A DNA stretch of 64,000 bases from Acanthosepion esculentum. Taxonomy: Eukaryota; Mollusca; Cephalopoda; Sepiida; Sepiidae. The stretch lies in NCBI GenBank assembly GCA_964036315.1, contig OZ038492.1, positions 42,494,022-42,558,021 of the forward strand, given 5' to 3'. Below, piece after piece: positions 55,768 through 64,000 of this stretch; the stretch's first letter is position 1, and each line of letters begins with the position of its first letter. Below the pieces are notes generated by a model. That model was given only the letters and a program-made list of their open reading frames with translations, was not told the DNA's origin and made no database searches. The position numbers and the translations under genes were made by a program.

Positions 55768-55915
55768 CACTTAAGTCAACACTCAGAGGCGACAGACTAT
55801 TTCATGCTCTGAAACAATCTGTCACATCTGAATGTTGACCTGTATGTTCACTTTTACCTCAACATACTCTCTATCTCTGATATTAGTACTTTATCCCTTA
55901 AATATAGCATACATG

Positions 55916-55924
<9 letters not shown>
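55764..55924. mobile_element. Inverted-repeat element, diverged H3 family member
   Basis: Arms GAACACTTAAGTCAACACTC (55764 on) and GAATGTTGACCTGTATGTTC (to 55850) with GAGGCGACAGACTATTTCATG and its decayed complement between. The single-copy part to 55924 (complement of AAATATAGCATAC) matches the 32.2 and 51.9 kb copies. The CTGANGA part is lost. Confidence 0.65.
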
Positions 55925-55947
<23 letters not shown>

Positions 55948-55949
55948 AT

Positions 55950-56027
<78 letters not shown>
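55924..56027. repeat. (TC)n-(CA)n-(TA)n-(GA)n compound array
   Basis: TC (55924-55948), CA (55950-55964), TA (55965-55989), then GA (55991-56026). TC and GA blocks are mutually complementary, so the array can fold back. Confidence 0.95.
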
Positions 56028-56029
<2 letters not shown>

Positions 56030-56244
56030 AATATCCCTCAGCTATCGATGGGAATAAAAAAGTCGTCAATGTCTAATAACAGATCTGAAATTTAAACTAA
56101 TAGTAAATATAATTTTAATTCCTCACCATTTGAAGCAACTCTGTGTTGCATGTGTAACTGTCGGGCACGGATTGAAAAGAGTCTGATGATTATCATGTGC
56201 ATTAAATTTAGGATTATACAAAAGATGACGAACATGATGAATAT

Positions 56245-56250
56245 TTATTA

Positions 56251-56284
<34 letters not shown>

Positions 56285-56300
56285 CATTATTATTTGTGGG
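56245..56300. repeat. (TTA)n trinucleotide array
   Basis: Near-uniform ATT triplets with CAT interruptions. Confidence 0.95.
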
Positions 56301-56302
56301 TG

Positions 56303-56714
56303 TTTTTTTCTGTTTTATACCCTGAACAGCCGGGTCCAAACTATTGTCCTTAGGCTGTATAGGCGAAACGGAATTTAATTGATACCACTTATCTTAGTAT
56401 ATGCGATGTTCGTAGCGATCTTCTGGGCAACTTTTATGTTAATGTTACCTGGGACACTCTTAGTAAAATTGCCCATTCCTTTTCTCACGAGGCCCAGTGC
56501 TCTGATTACTACTGGTACAGTCTCAGTCTTCATTCACCACATCCTGTTAATATCGGTCTCCAGATCCTTGTATTTTACGGAGTTGTTTCTCTCATATGGT
56601 ATTGTTAGGTCAATAAGCACACACTTCCTGAATTTCTTGTATTTTATGATAATATCAGGTTTGTTGGCTTTTATTTCCCTGAGTTTGAAGTGGCATGTCC
56701 CAGAGGAGAGTTAC

Positions 56715-56715
<1 letters not shown>
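56303..56715 (-). mobile_element. LINE fragment with possible restriction-like endonuclease region
   Basis: Minus strand, from 56700 downward: a KANKPDIIIKY-like start, VLIDLTIPYERNNSVKYKDL, ETVPVVIRALGLVRKGM (near 56475-56525) and NINIKVAQKIATNIAYT. The order PD, then ID..P, then KY.DLE and VPVV.GALG resembles the C-terminal endonuclease region of R2/NeSL-type non-LTR retrotransposons. Stops occur. It sits between two (TTA)n arrays. The related fragment is at 59.05-59.40 kb. Confidence 0.55.
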
Positions 56716-56749
<34 letters not shown>

Positions 56750-56763
56750 GTTATTATTATTGC

Positions 56764-56808
<45 letters not shown>
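56716..56808. repeat. (TTA)n trinucleotide array
   Basis: About 92 bases of TTA with GTT and GCT interruptions. Confidence 0.95.
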
Positions 56809-57018
56809 GCATATATTTTTTTTCGTTATATAATTTGCAAACCAGTAGTGCAAACTAAACACTTGAAACAGTAAAATCATGTGGGTGTGATTTGAACAAA
56901 GCGTCTTCGTTTACTTCTTTTACTCCTTCTTCTTCTTCATAATAATAATAATAACAATAACAACAACCTCTAAGCATAAAACACTATTTCATTTTTACTT
57001 AATCTCATGTCTTTGTCC

Positions 57019-57020
<2 letters not shown>

Positions 57021-57086
<66 letters not shown>
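57021..57086. repeat. (TA)n array
   Basis: About 65 bases of TA. Confidence 0.97.
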
Positions 57087-57089
<3 letters not shown>

Positions 57090-57177
57090 AACATTTAAGA
57101 TTTAAGAAACAGCAGATATTTTATTGTCAATATTAAAATTGGGAAATAATGTTAAAAACAGACCGTTAATAATATTA

Positions 57178-57287
57178 TATGAAACGATTACTTAACATTT
57201 AATTATTAATTTTATCCCGACTGGTATTTTTACAAGAAACTTCGAAATCGGGATAAATTTGATATTTAAAGTTAAGTAATCGTTATA

Positions 57288-57288
<1 letters not shown>
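57178..57288. mobile_element. Hairpin element between (TA)n arrays
   Basis: Arms ATATGAAACGATTACTTAAC (57178 on) and AAGTTAAGTAATCGTTATAT (to 57288) with ATCCCGA/TCGGGAT at the centre. A GAAA lies before the right arm but no CTGANGA, so I do not call a ribozyme. Confidence 0.65.

Positions 57289-57380
<92 letters not shown>
57284..57380. repeat. (TA)n array
   Basis: About 95 bases of TA. Confidence 0.97.
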
Positions 57381-57383
<3 letters not shown>

Positions 57384-57389
57384 CGTTTG

Positions 57390-58610
57390 TGTGAAAATTC
57401 AGATATGACTAAAATATATCGTTAAATTCAGTATAAATAAAAGACAAGATAATTTTAATATTTTCGTTACGTTTCGTCCCCTGAGGTTTTATATCAAGCC
57501 AACATACGTGCCCATATTTTTTAAATTAAAATAAAGGATTACCTCAAAACTTTTAAATAGTTAAAATAATTTAATTAATACATAAACAATTAAAAAATAA
57601 GATAATGGTTACAACGGCTAATACTGCAATTAAATTGCATATTACCAACCAACACCACAATAAGTATAATCAAACCGACAATTACTTATCAGTAACAGAA
57701 ATGACTCTACCACAAAAATTACAAATGCTTGAATCATATATTATAAAAAAGTAACAATCTAACATCTACAAACGATTTAGAAAATTTTTGAATAAATAAA
57801 ATAAATACATTTCATAAACATAAAATAAAATAAAAATAAAATACATGATAAAACGAACTGTCATGTGAAGACGCAGTATTTTGAATATTCGATCCTAGAA
57901 GCGAAAACACAATATTTGAAAAACGATGAGGCTAAAAGATCTCAAAAGACAGAAAAAAAAGAAAAGAAATCAAATATAATAAATATAAAAGCGGACCTTA
58001 GTGGGAAAATTATTGAAAATACTGGACAATTTATATTTAAATATGTAACAAAAATCGGGAAAATGATAAGAAGTATAGAAAAAATAAACAGTGCAACATC
58101 ACAGTTCAGCAAGTTTCTATGAAAAAGGAAAATAAAGCCTTTACGGAAAAGGAAGGTCTTTGTAGGCGAGTGATAAAGAACGCCAGATCAAACGGGGGGC
58201 ACATGTTTTTAATTAAAATTTCTCGAATACATAGAACTGATACACGTAATACACATTGTTTATAATAAAAAATGAAAAAGGGGTGTCTATTTCAAATACG
58301 AGGACCCACTACAATAACGTTTGAAGTAATAATAATATATATGCGTCTCTGCGTGTACGAATTCAAGTTGACTCAAAAAGCATCATATCACAATAAAATG
58401 CAGTAGAATTTTCGACTAAGCATAACAATAACTAAATAATAACAACGCGTTTTCTTTCGGATGAATGGCTGTGGTTCAGGTGCAAACAGCCTTATATTGT
58501 AACCAGAGCTCCTTCCCTAGCTACCACAAGACACAGATGAACCGATTCACCAAAGAGCATAGGCTACGCGATCCAGACCCCAGAGGGCTCGAGGGATCAC
58601 TTAAGTAAAC
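57390..58610. other. Unassigned AT-rich region
   Basis: A lysine-rich 85-codon ORF at 57865-58122 reflects A-rich composition. Near 57467-57494 the complement of GAAACGTAACG and CCTCAGGGGAC may be an eroded hammerhead-like element. Confidence 0.35.
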
Positions 58611-58619
58611 AATGCCTCG

Positions 58620-59069
58620 GTGTCCAGCCAAATGGGGGAGCAGGTGTACCGAGACGTGACTTTCAACTATAAGAGAAAAGGAATAATATCAAGTTTACGG
58701 CGGTCTCGATTACGTCACTACTCTGAAATATATTCACCTGATTCTTTTCTGTCTAAAAATCCCCAAAAATCTACAGCAAAGATTTATGGCGACGACTCTT
58801 GTAAGATTAGGATTCACGTGCTGTTTTTTGGTGGAAATGCACACCGAAGTTCGTGGTTTTCTAGAAAATCTGAAATTAATTTAGAAACATTTCTGTCTCA
58901 AAAAAAAAAAAGAAATACCTTGGATATTATGGATGGCCATAACTACGAGAAAAGGAAAGTGAAACGGGAGCGTGATGTTGACAATAAAGAGAAAGACATG
59001 AAAATAAACAAAGAAATCAAGAAGCTCGATTGCTGTATTATTATTATTATTTCCTTTGATTTCTGGTGA
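58620..59069 (+). CDS. Hypothetical 149-codon ORF, longest non-repeat frame
   Basis: The frame begins MSSQMGEQVYRDVTFNYKRK and has a basic, lysine-rich C-terminal half (KRKVKRERDVDNKEKDM), then poly-I from an ATT run. I recognise no domain. The last part overlaps the minus-strand LINE fragment and an ATT triplet run, and a poly-A run encodes the KKKR segment, so the frame is probably a chance assembly. Kept because it is the only non-repetitive ORF above 140 codons outside retroelements. Confidence 0.2.
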   Translation: MSSQMGEQVYRDVTFNYKRKGIISSLRRSRLRHYSEIYSPDSFLSKNPQKSTAKIYGDDSCKIRIHVLFFGGNAHRSSWFSRKSEINLETFLSQKKKRNTLDIMDGHNYEKRKVKRERDVDNKEKDMKINKEIKKLDCCIIIIISFDFW

Positions 59070-59400
59070 ATACTAATTTCTTTCCGAGTCATCTTCGTAA
59101 TGTGTGGGCTGTACTTGTGAGAGCAATGTTTTGTATTTCTTTAAAGGCCTCATCGATGACTCTATTAGAATCTTTTCTAATCAATCCGAGGGCTCCAACT
59201 ACAACTGGAATTGTTGATGTTGTCATGTGCCACATGTTTTAGATTTCTATTTCAATGTTCTTGTATTTTGATAGTTTTTTGAAGATCTTTAAAGATACAT
59301 TGCAAAATGCAGGGACTGCTATGTCAGTAAGGAGACACATTTCGTCTTTGCGTCTCTAACCACGATGCCTGGGCGATGAGCTTTGATTGTTTCTTGTGTG
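59050..59400 (-). mobile_element. LINE fragment with possible restriction-like endonuclease region, second copy
   Basis: Minus strand: IVVRDAKTKCVSLLTDIAVP (59365 downward), KIFKKLSKYKNIEIEI, TIPVVVGALGLIRKDSNRV, EIQNIALTSTAHTLRR. Same block order as 56.3-56.7 kb but only moderately similar. A (TTA)n array follows on the + side. Confidence 0.55.
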
Positions 59401-59403
59401 TGT

Positions 59404-59404
<1 letters not shown>

Positions 59405-59459
<55 letters not shown>

Positions 59460-59460
59460 G
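59405..59460. repeat. (TTA)n trinucleotide array
   Basis: About 55 bases of uniform TTA. Confidence 0.97.
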
Positions 59461-59659
59461 ATAAATACCCGTGGAAATGTCATGGGTTTCCTATTTTAAA
59501 TTTTCCGCTGAATCTTAATTTTTCATAAAGTAACTGAATAAGATCATGGCGAATTCTGCGACAATAATATTTTCCTCATCGTATCGTTAAATATTTGAGC
59601 TTAACAACTTTAGCAAAGTACAGCAATTACAATCATAAATATGAATGATGGTCTTTATT

Positions 59660-60140
59660 TCTTAATTTCTTTTTCTCACGTAAACCAAGTAGCATCTCTT
59701 TTCTGTCTTTCCACGCTATAAAAACGGAATAGTCTATTGTTTATAAAGTATTGGCAGTAAACAGAAAAAGATTTGAAACTGGCAACGTTTTTCATTTCAA
59801 TGAAATAGACATTAGCCACTTCTTTCTTTCGTTCTTTTGCTCACTGAAACCAAGTATTCTTTCTGATATGTCTTGTCTGTATTTTACAGGATCAAAACAG
59901 GACTGTCAGTTATTTATGAGGTATTGAGAGACATTAAACACTTTTGTCTTCCCTTCTTACTTTCTCATTGAAACCAAGTTGCATCTGTGATATGTCTTTT
60001 CCGTGTATTCTGTCATGAAATCAATTGAAATTGGCAACTTTTTACATTTTTCTGGAAAAAACCGTTAGACACTTCTATCTTTTTTATTATATTTCCTTAC
60101 GGAAACAGCTCTGATATGTCTTTTCAATATATCCAATAAA
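59660..60140. repeat. Diverged tandem repeat, about four units of 120-160 bases
   Basis: Units begin near 59680, 59838, 59962 and 60097 with CTCACGTAAACCAAG, CTCACTGAAACCAAG, CTCATTGAAACCAAG and CCTTACGGAAACAGC, most followed by CTGATATGTCTT or a variant and by ACTGGCAAC or ATTGGCAAC. No coding frame is maintained. Confidence 0.6.
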
Positions 60141-60544
60141 ATATCCATTTCTTTGAACAAGATTGGCAAGGTATTTTTAATAAATATTTTATAAGAGCTA
60201 TCAAGAAACCAAACTTTCATAACATTAATGGCCATAATGTACTGTCCGTATTTTGAAATTAAGCTTATATCCACTTCCAGTAACTGATATAGCATCTACA
60301 ATAGCACTTAGCTATCATTTATTATAGTAGTATAACAATAAATAGTTCATGAAAATGGCTTGCAGTTTAACCGGAAACGTTAGGAAGCAAACCCTTTGAC
60401 AATTTTTACCTTCATTAAGTCCAGAAAAGAAGAAACTTATATGTATACAAGAAAAACGAAATAAAAAAAATAAACAGAAGTGCCTAGGTTCGATGAAACA
60501 TGGTTTGCTACCCAAATATATAGTTTTCAAAATTGCTACGTATC

Positions 60545-60722
60545 AAATATTCAGTATATCTTTCTTGTCGTTCTCTAACAATTATCTTTTGTCATCTTAA
60601 TTCTTGTTCATTTATTGTTCTCACCCATTAATGTTTCTTTTTTCTAATCTTCTTTCACACTCAGTAACCTCTTGACTCTTAGTGGCATTAGTGCTTTGCT
60701 TGGGGTGAAATGATTAAAATTC
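60545..60722 (+). mobile_element. LINE-A 3' UTR and tail
   Basis: Pyrimidine-rich leader then CAGTAACCTCTTGACTCTTAG and GGGGTGAAATGATTAAAAT. Confidence 0.65.
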
Positions 60723-61635
60723 CGAAATTTATATTATATAATTTTCATATATATCGAAATATATCCTGAATATTGTGAAAACATTGATTTGCATAATATT
60801 TTTTAAGAAATGAAAAGAAGAGTCTGCAAAAAAAAAAAATCATGTTTTCCGGATGGAAAACATTCGGAATGCATTAGACATTGTTAATTTTCTTCGACCA
60901 TGTCAATAAAGGAGAAATAGCATTGAAAAGTAATTCCAGAACAATGAAAAGTAGATCTGGGTTTTATTTTCGAAAGCGTAGCAAATCTAAACTTAATTTA
61001 TAATTATGGAAAATAATTTAATGATGTTAATTCTGGATGTACGTGTTTATGGCTTTCCATGAGTTTTGGTTCTTTGTTATCTGTAAATTGGCATTAGTTC
61101 TGGAGAAAAATAAGGCATAGGTTAATCTCCACTGTTTCGAATTCAAAGTAGTCGTCTCTCTAAGACTAGCTTCACTTATGATCAGATGGCACAGTCTACC
61201 TTTCCAGTCAATCTGTTTCTGGGAAGAGTTGAGATGCGTTCATGCCTCTCTAAATTCCATTTGTCCGAAAATAAATGCAACAGATTAGGCCGAAGATTGA
61301 TCTCGGCTTGCTGGTTTCGCTTTTCGTACCAAGAAGTTTTATGCTGCCTGCACACCTGCTCTTTGGGCAGGACTATCTCAGATTCAGTTGCAACAAATGA
61401 ACAGAAAATATGATTTGACTTGTCGTAATAAAATAGTCAAAAGACAAGTAATTACTTTCCCCTAGTAAGACTCTCCCTATATGTGGATATGTAATTCAAA
61501 CTCCTTTTTTGGGGTAGGAAATTAAGCTGAATAAATTGGTTATTACACATCGAGATAAATGTTCACGTTTCCGCAAGTCATGAACGTTTCTCTGATAAAT
61601 ATATATGTTGAATTAAATTAGCCACAAAGGAAAAA
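60723..61635. other. Unassigned spacer
   Basis: A 75-codon ORF at 61186-61413 shows no recognised domain. Confidence 0.35.
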
Positions 61636-61644
61636 ATCTGTTTG

Positions 61645-62385
61645 GCAAACATGGACAAACGAGCCCGCAATAAAAGTGTTAAAAGGACGGTTTTTCCCAT
61701 GACACCGCTTTTTCAGAAAACTTCACCCTTCGGCAATGTTCATTGTTTTAAAAAAGCGATGGTTATACTTGGAATAAAACCTAATCACACGATAAAAGTG
61801 AATTTATACATTTACATTGAGAATTTACAAAAACATATTAAAAACTTTATTTATTAGATTGTTTATTGACAAGAATGTTTTTATATTTGAAACAATCTAA
61901 AACTAATACAATTAAAACTAATGTAATGCAATATTTATCATTTACCAATTTATAAAGAAATAATTATGAAAATCATTTTTTTATTTATAAATTTATAAAA
62001 TTTACTTAATTATTAAAATATGGGAATCGACTATGAAGAAATACTCATTAGTTTATCACATTTGAATCAATTAGCAATTAGAAGATATTTGCAAACAATT
62101 CCAATAAAGAATATAAAAAATAAATAATGAAAATAAAAAAATTATAATAAATAAATAATGTTTATTGTTTTTGCTTTCATATCCCATTAACAAAGAAAAT
62201 ATATAAATTCACTTTCATATGTTAGATTTTATTCCAATTCAAATCATCGCATTTTTAAAACAATATACGTTGTCGGAGTGAAGGTAGGTAAAAAAGAGCT
62301 GTTATGGAAAACCAGTCTTTTTACACTACGTCTTATTGCGGGCACGTAAGCCCATGTTTACCATCGGTTTATTGGCTAAATAACT
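61645..62385. repeat. Long inverted repeat, arms about 190-200 bases
   Basis: Left arm (about 61645-61835) and right arm (about 62175-62385) are inverted and perhaps 70% identical. Matching landmarks: GCCCGCAATAA, GGTTTTTCC/GGTTTTCCAT, CATTGTTTTAAAAAAGCGATG/TATTGTTTTAAAAATGCGATG, TGGAATAAAA and AAAGTGAATTTATA. About 340 bases of AT-rich DNA lie between. No transposase frame. Confidence 0.65.
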
Positions 62386-62389
62386 TATA

Positions 62390-63380
62390 AAAAAATGTAT
62401 ATGAATCCAGTGCTTTAGGATTTTGACAACTTACAGATACTTCCAAATTCGATCGCCATATTTTCATTTTTATGGATAGTTATTATTTGCCTGTAAATAA
62501 TGCAAATATACGTACATTACATATGTTCGAATGGTTGCCATAGCCAAGATGATAGTGGGGACAAGCTGCCACTGTCTATGTAATGCTTCTTTGGCATGCA
62601 TATCAAATAGCCTTTGGAAACTAAGGCGGAAAACTGGTAGCTCATAAGCAGCTGCTTCTGTGAGATGGGACATGACAACCCAGGAAGGCAGTCTATCTAG
62701 GGGAAGGAAAACACTGATTTGAAACCTCCGCTACCTTGCGGTCATATCCCAAACACGGAAAAGGCTATGGAAATAAATCCAGATAGAAAGGCCAGAGCGT
62801 AGTACTGAAGGCGATTGACTGTCAACACTGACAACTTTTCCGGCAGCTAAGACTGTAGTCTAGGTAGCACACGCCCTCTATATACTAACGCCCAGCCCTA
62901 CAACCTTGAAAGGTCACTCCAGTCTCAGCACCAAAGGAATAAATTTTGACCGAACTGGGCGCTATTTTTATCTGGAAAGATAAACGGATACCTACTAAAA
63001 TTATTTGGTATTTAGAATCAAACATAAAGCAAATAATACAAAGACGATGTTTTATTTAATTACAATTATGTAGCTGTGTTTTTCGCGGCGTTTTCTTCTT
63101 TTATCCAACTTCCATAGTCGCAATTACACCGCAAATATCCTGTTTTTTTGTTATTTTCCTTTAAGCGTTTCGTTATTACGACGAATTTGCTAAAAATGTT
63201 CTATCTCCGACCGAAAATTATTTTTGATATTTGGTCATTGGTTCAAATTTTATTTAGTGAGATTTTGCCGAGAGATTTTCATATGTCCTCTTACAGCACA
63301 AACAAGTGATTTTATATTATCTTTCATTCAACAATGTTTTCTCTCAAAGTTAGGAGGTTTGTCTCCGTTGGTAGTTGCAT
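62390..63380. other. Unassigned spacer
   Basis: The segment 62690-62950 contains higher-GC unique sequence (CACCAAAGGAATAAATTTTG near 62929) but nothing recognisable. Confidence 0.4.
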
Positions 63381-63384
63381 AATT

Positions 63385-63506
63385 AAAAGAAAAACTTGTA
63401 GTTCCATCGAATAATTTATTTCATGGACATATTTCACCTAAATAAATAAGTGTCGAAATATTTCCATGAAGTAAATTATTCGTTGGAACTACAAGTTTTT
63501 CTTTTA
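63385..63506. mobile_element. Hairpin element with eroded hammerhead-like loop
   Basis: Arms 63385-63435 (ending TTTC) and 63455-63506 (starting GAAA) are complementary with few mismatches. The 19-base loop reads ACCTAAATAAATAAGTGTC, where CTAAATA occupies the place of CTGANGA. Same layout as the 54.0-kb element but no (TA)n flank. Confidence 0.55.
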
Positions 63507-63639
63507 ATGTTTTCTCTTGTTACTTGCAGGGTTTCTTTTTTTACGTCGTCGTTATTTTAACATATAAAATATTGATCCAGCTCTAAAACTTATAAACCGT
63601 TATAAAACGATGGGAGTCTATATGAAGCCGTCACATGCC

Positions 63640-63995
63640 TCTCGCTAATCTATGGCTATTTCCATGGCAAATGTTCTCACGAGCTACATTCTTTAACTCT
63701 ATCAATTCCAGACTTTCACAGCTAAGAGCCTTTACCACTCTGTCGAATCATTCTTATTCCTTTATTATTCCATTAGATGTGTCACCCAAGCATCTTTTTC
63801 CCAAGAACTACTACGTTTTAGAACAGTCTCCCTAAAGTACGTTTTCCCGATCACTATGTCCTCTTCAAGTCTAGGGTTGACCGTTACCTCTCCTACATAG
63901 AATCATAAAGTGCATTTCTTTCCTCCTCTTTGTACGCTCATACAATAACACCATTCAGTAACCACTAACTTGAGTGATTCTTGGGCCTTACAAAT
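63640..63995 (+). mobile_element. LINE-F C-terminal fragment
   Basis: Frames show SRATFFNSINSRLSQLRAF, then FPDHYVLFKSRVDRYLSYIE near 63845-63905, matching the C-terminal signature of the 24.8-kb fragment. It continues to the window end. Confidence 0.55.
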
Positions 63996-64000
63996 ATTAG

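Noticed and set aside
56379..56858. 159-codon + strand ORF
   Set aside because: Antisense shadow of the minus-strand LINE fragment, extended through a (TTA)n run into poly-leucine.
57178..57288. Hammerhead core in the 57.2-kb hairpin
   Set aside because: GAAA is present but CTGANGA is not; the central sequence is CTGGTAT.
58620..59069. Genuine host gene
   Set aside because: The C-terminal part comes from poly-A and ATT runs and overlaps a minus-strand LINE fragment; kept only as a low-confidence hypothetical ORF.

Overview
The window is eukaryotic, AT-rich, gene-poor DNA built almost entirely of decayed mobile elements and microsatellites. I found no host gene: no ORF has convincing domain, splice or codon support, and nearly every recognisable protein fragment belongs to a retroelement or DNA transposon. 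The mix of several tRNA-headed SINE families, many 5'-truncated non-LTR elements, Penelope-like elements (PLEs) and very long (TA)n arrays suggests a cephalopod mollusc, most likely an octopus. That is an inference from repeat style, not from a marker gene.

Region by region. 0-5 kb: LINE-A 3' end split by SINE-1, an RTE-like element on the minus strand (RTE-C), a second RTE-like family (RTE-D), another SINE-1. 5.6-8.2 kb: a 51-bp minisatellite (30 periods without an indel) inside a long pyrimidine-rich tract. 8.8-13.7 kb: RTE-C, SINE-2, RTE-D, two copies of an undescribed dispersed repeat (family F2), an inverted SINE-1 pair. 14-21.4 kb: a third RTE-like family (RTE-E), mariner-type fragments, LINE-A and LINE-B pieces, a tandem pair of tRNA-like units. 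21.4-29 kb: mostly AT-rich unannotatable DNA with trinucleotide tracts. 29.3-32.1 kb: the most complete LINE, a LINE-A with endonuclease and reverse transcriptase regions (frameshifted). 32.1-42.9 kb: (TA)n arrays alternating with inverted-repeat elements, a PLE and a second PLE fragment. 43-52 kb: F2 copies, a 5S-rRNA-derived/tRNA SINE chimera, LINE-B, a long degenerate trinucleotide field. 52-57.4 kb: more inverted-repeat elements, a Tigger-like MITE, LINE-A. 56-60 kb: two fragments of a LINE that may carry a restriction-like endonuclease, next to (TTA)n tracts. 61.6-64 kb: a large inverted repeat, a hairpin element and LINE-F.

The most interesting system is a set of hammerhead-ribozyme-like cores (CTGANGA, stem II, GAAA) in unrelated short elements between 32 and 54 kb. 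Two fold by hand into complete type I hammerheads: 37567-37627 (+) and 52022-52064 (-). Two near-identical elements (41.7 and 52.6 kb) join a tRNA-like Pol III head to such a core. A recognisable PLE has a degenerate core in its 3' tail. In almost every case the sequence 3' of the core runs within about 40-150 nt into a (TA)n array. I read these as PLE-related, non-autonomous, ribozyme-bearing retroelements (SINE- or retrozyme-like). Cleavage activity and mobilisation by PLE are inference. Coordinates of repeats are by eye and usually good to about 10-20 bases.
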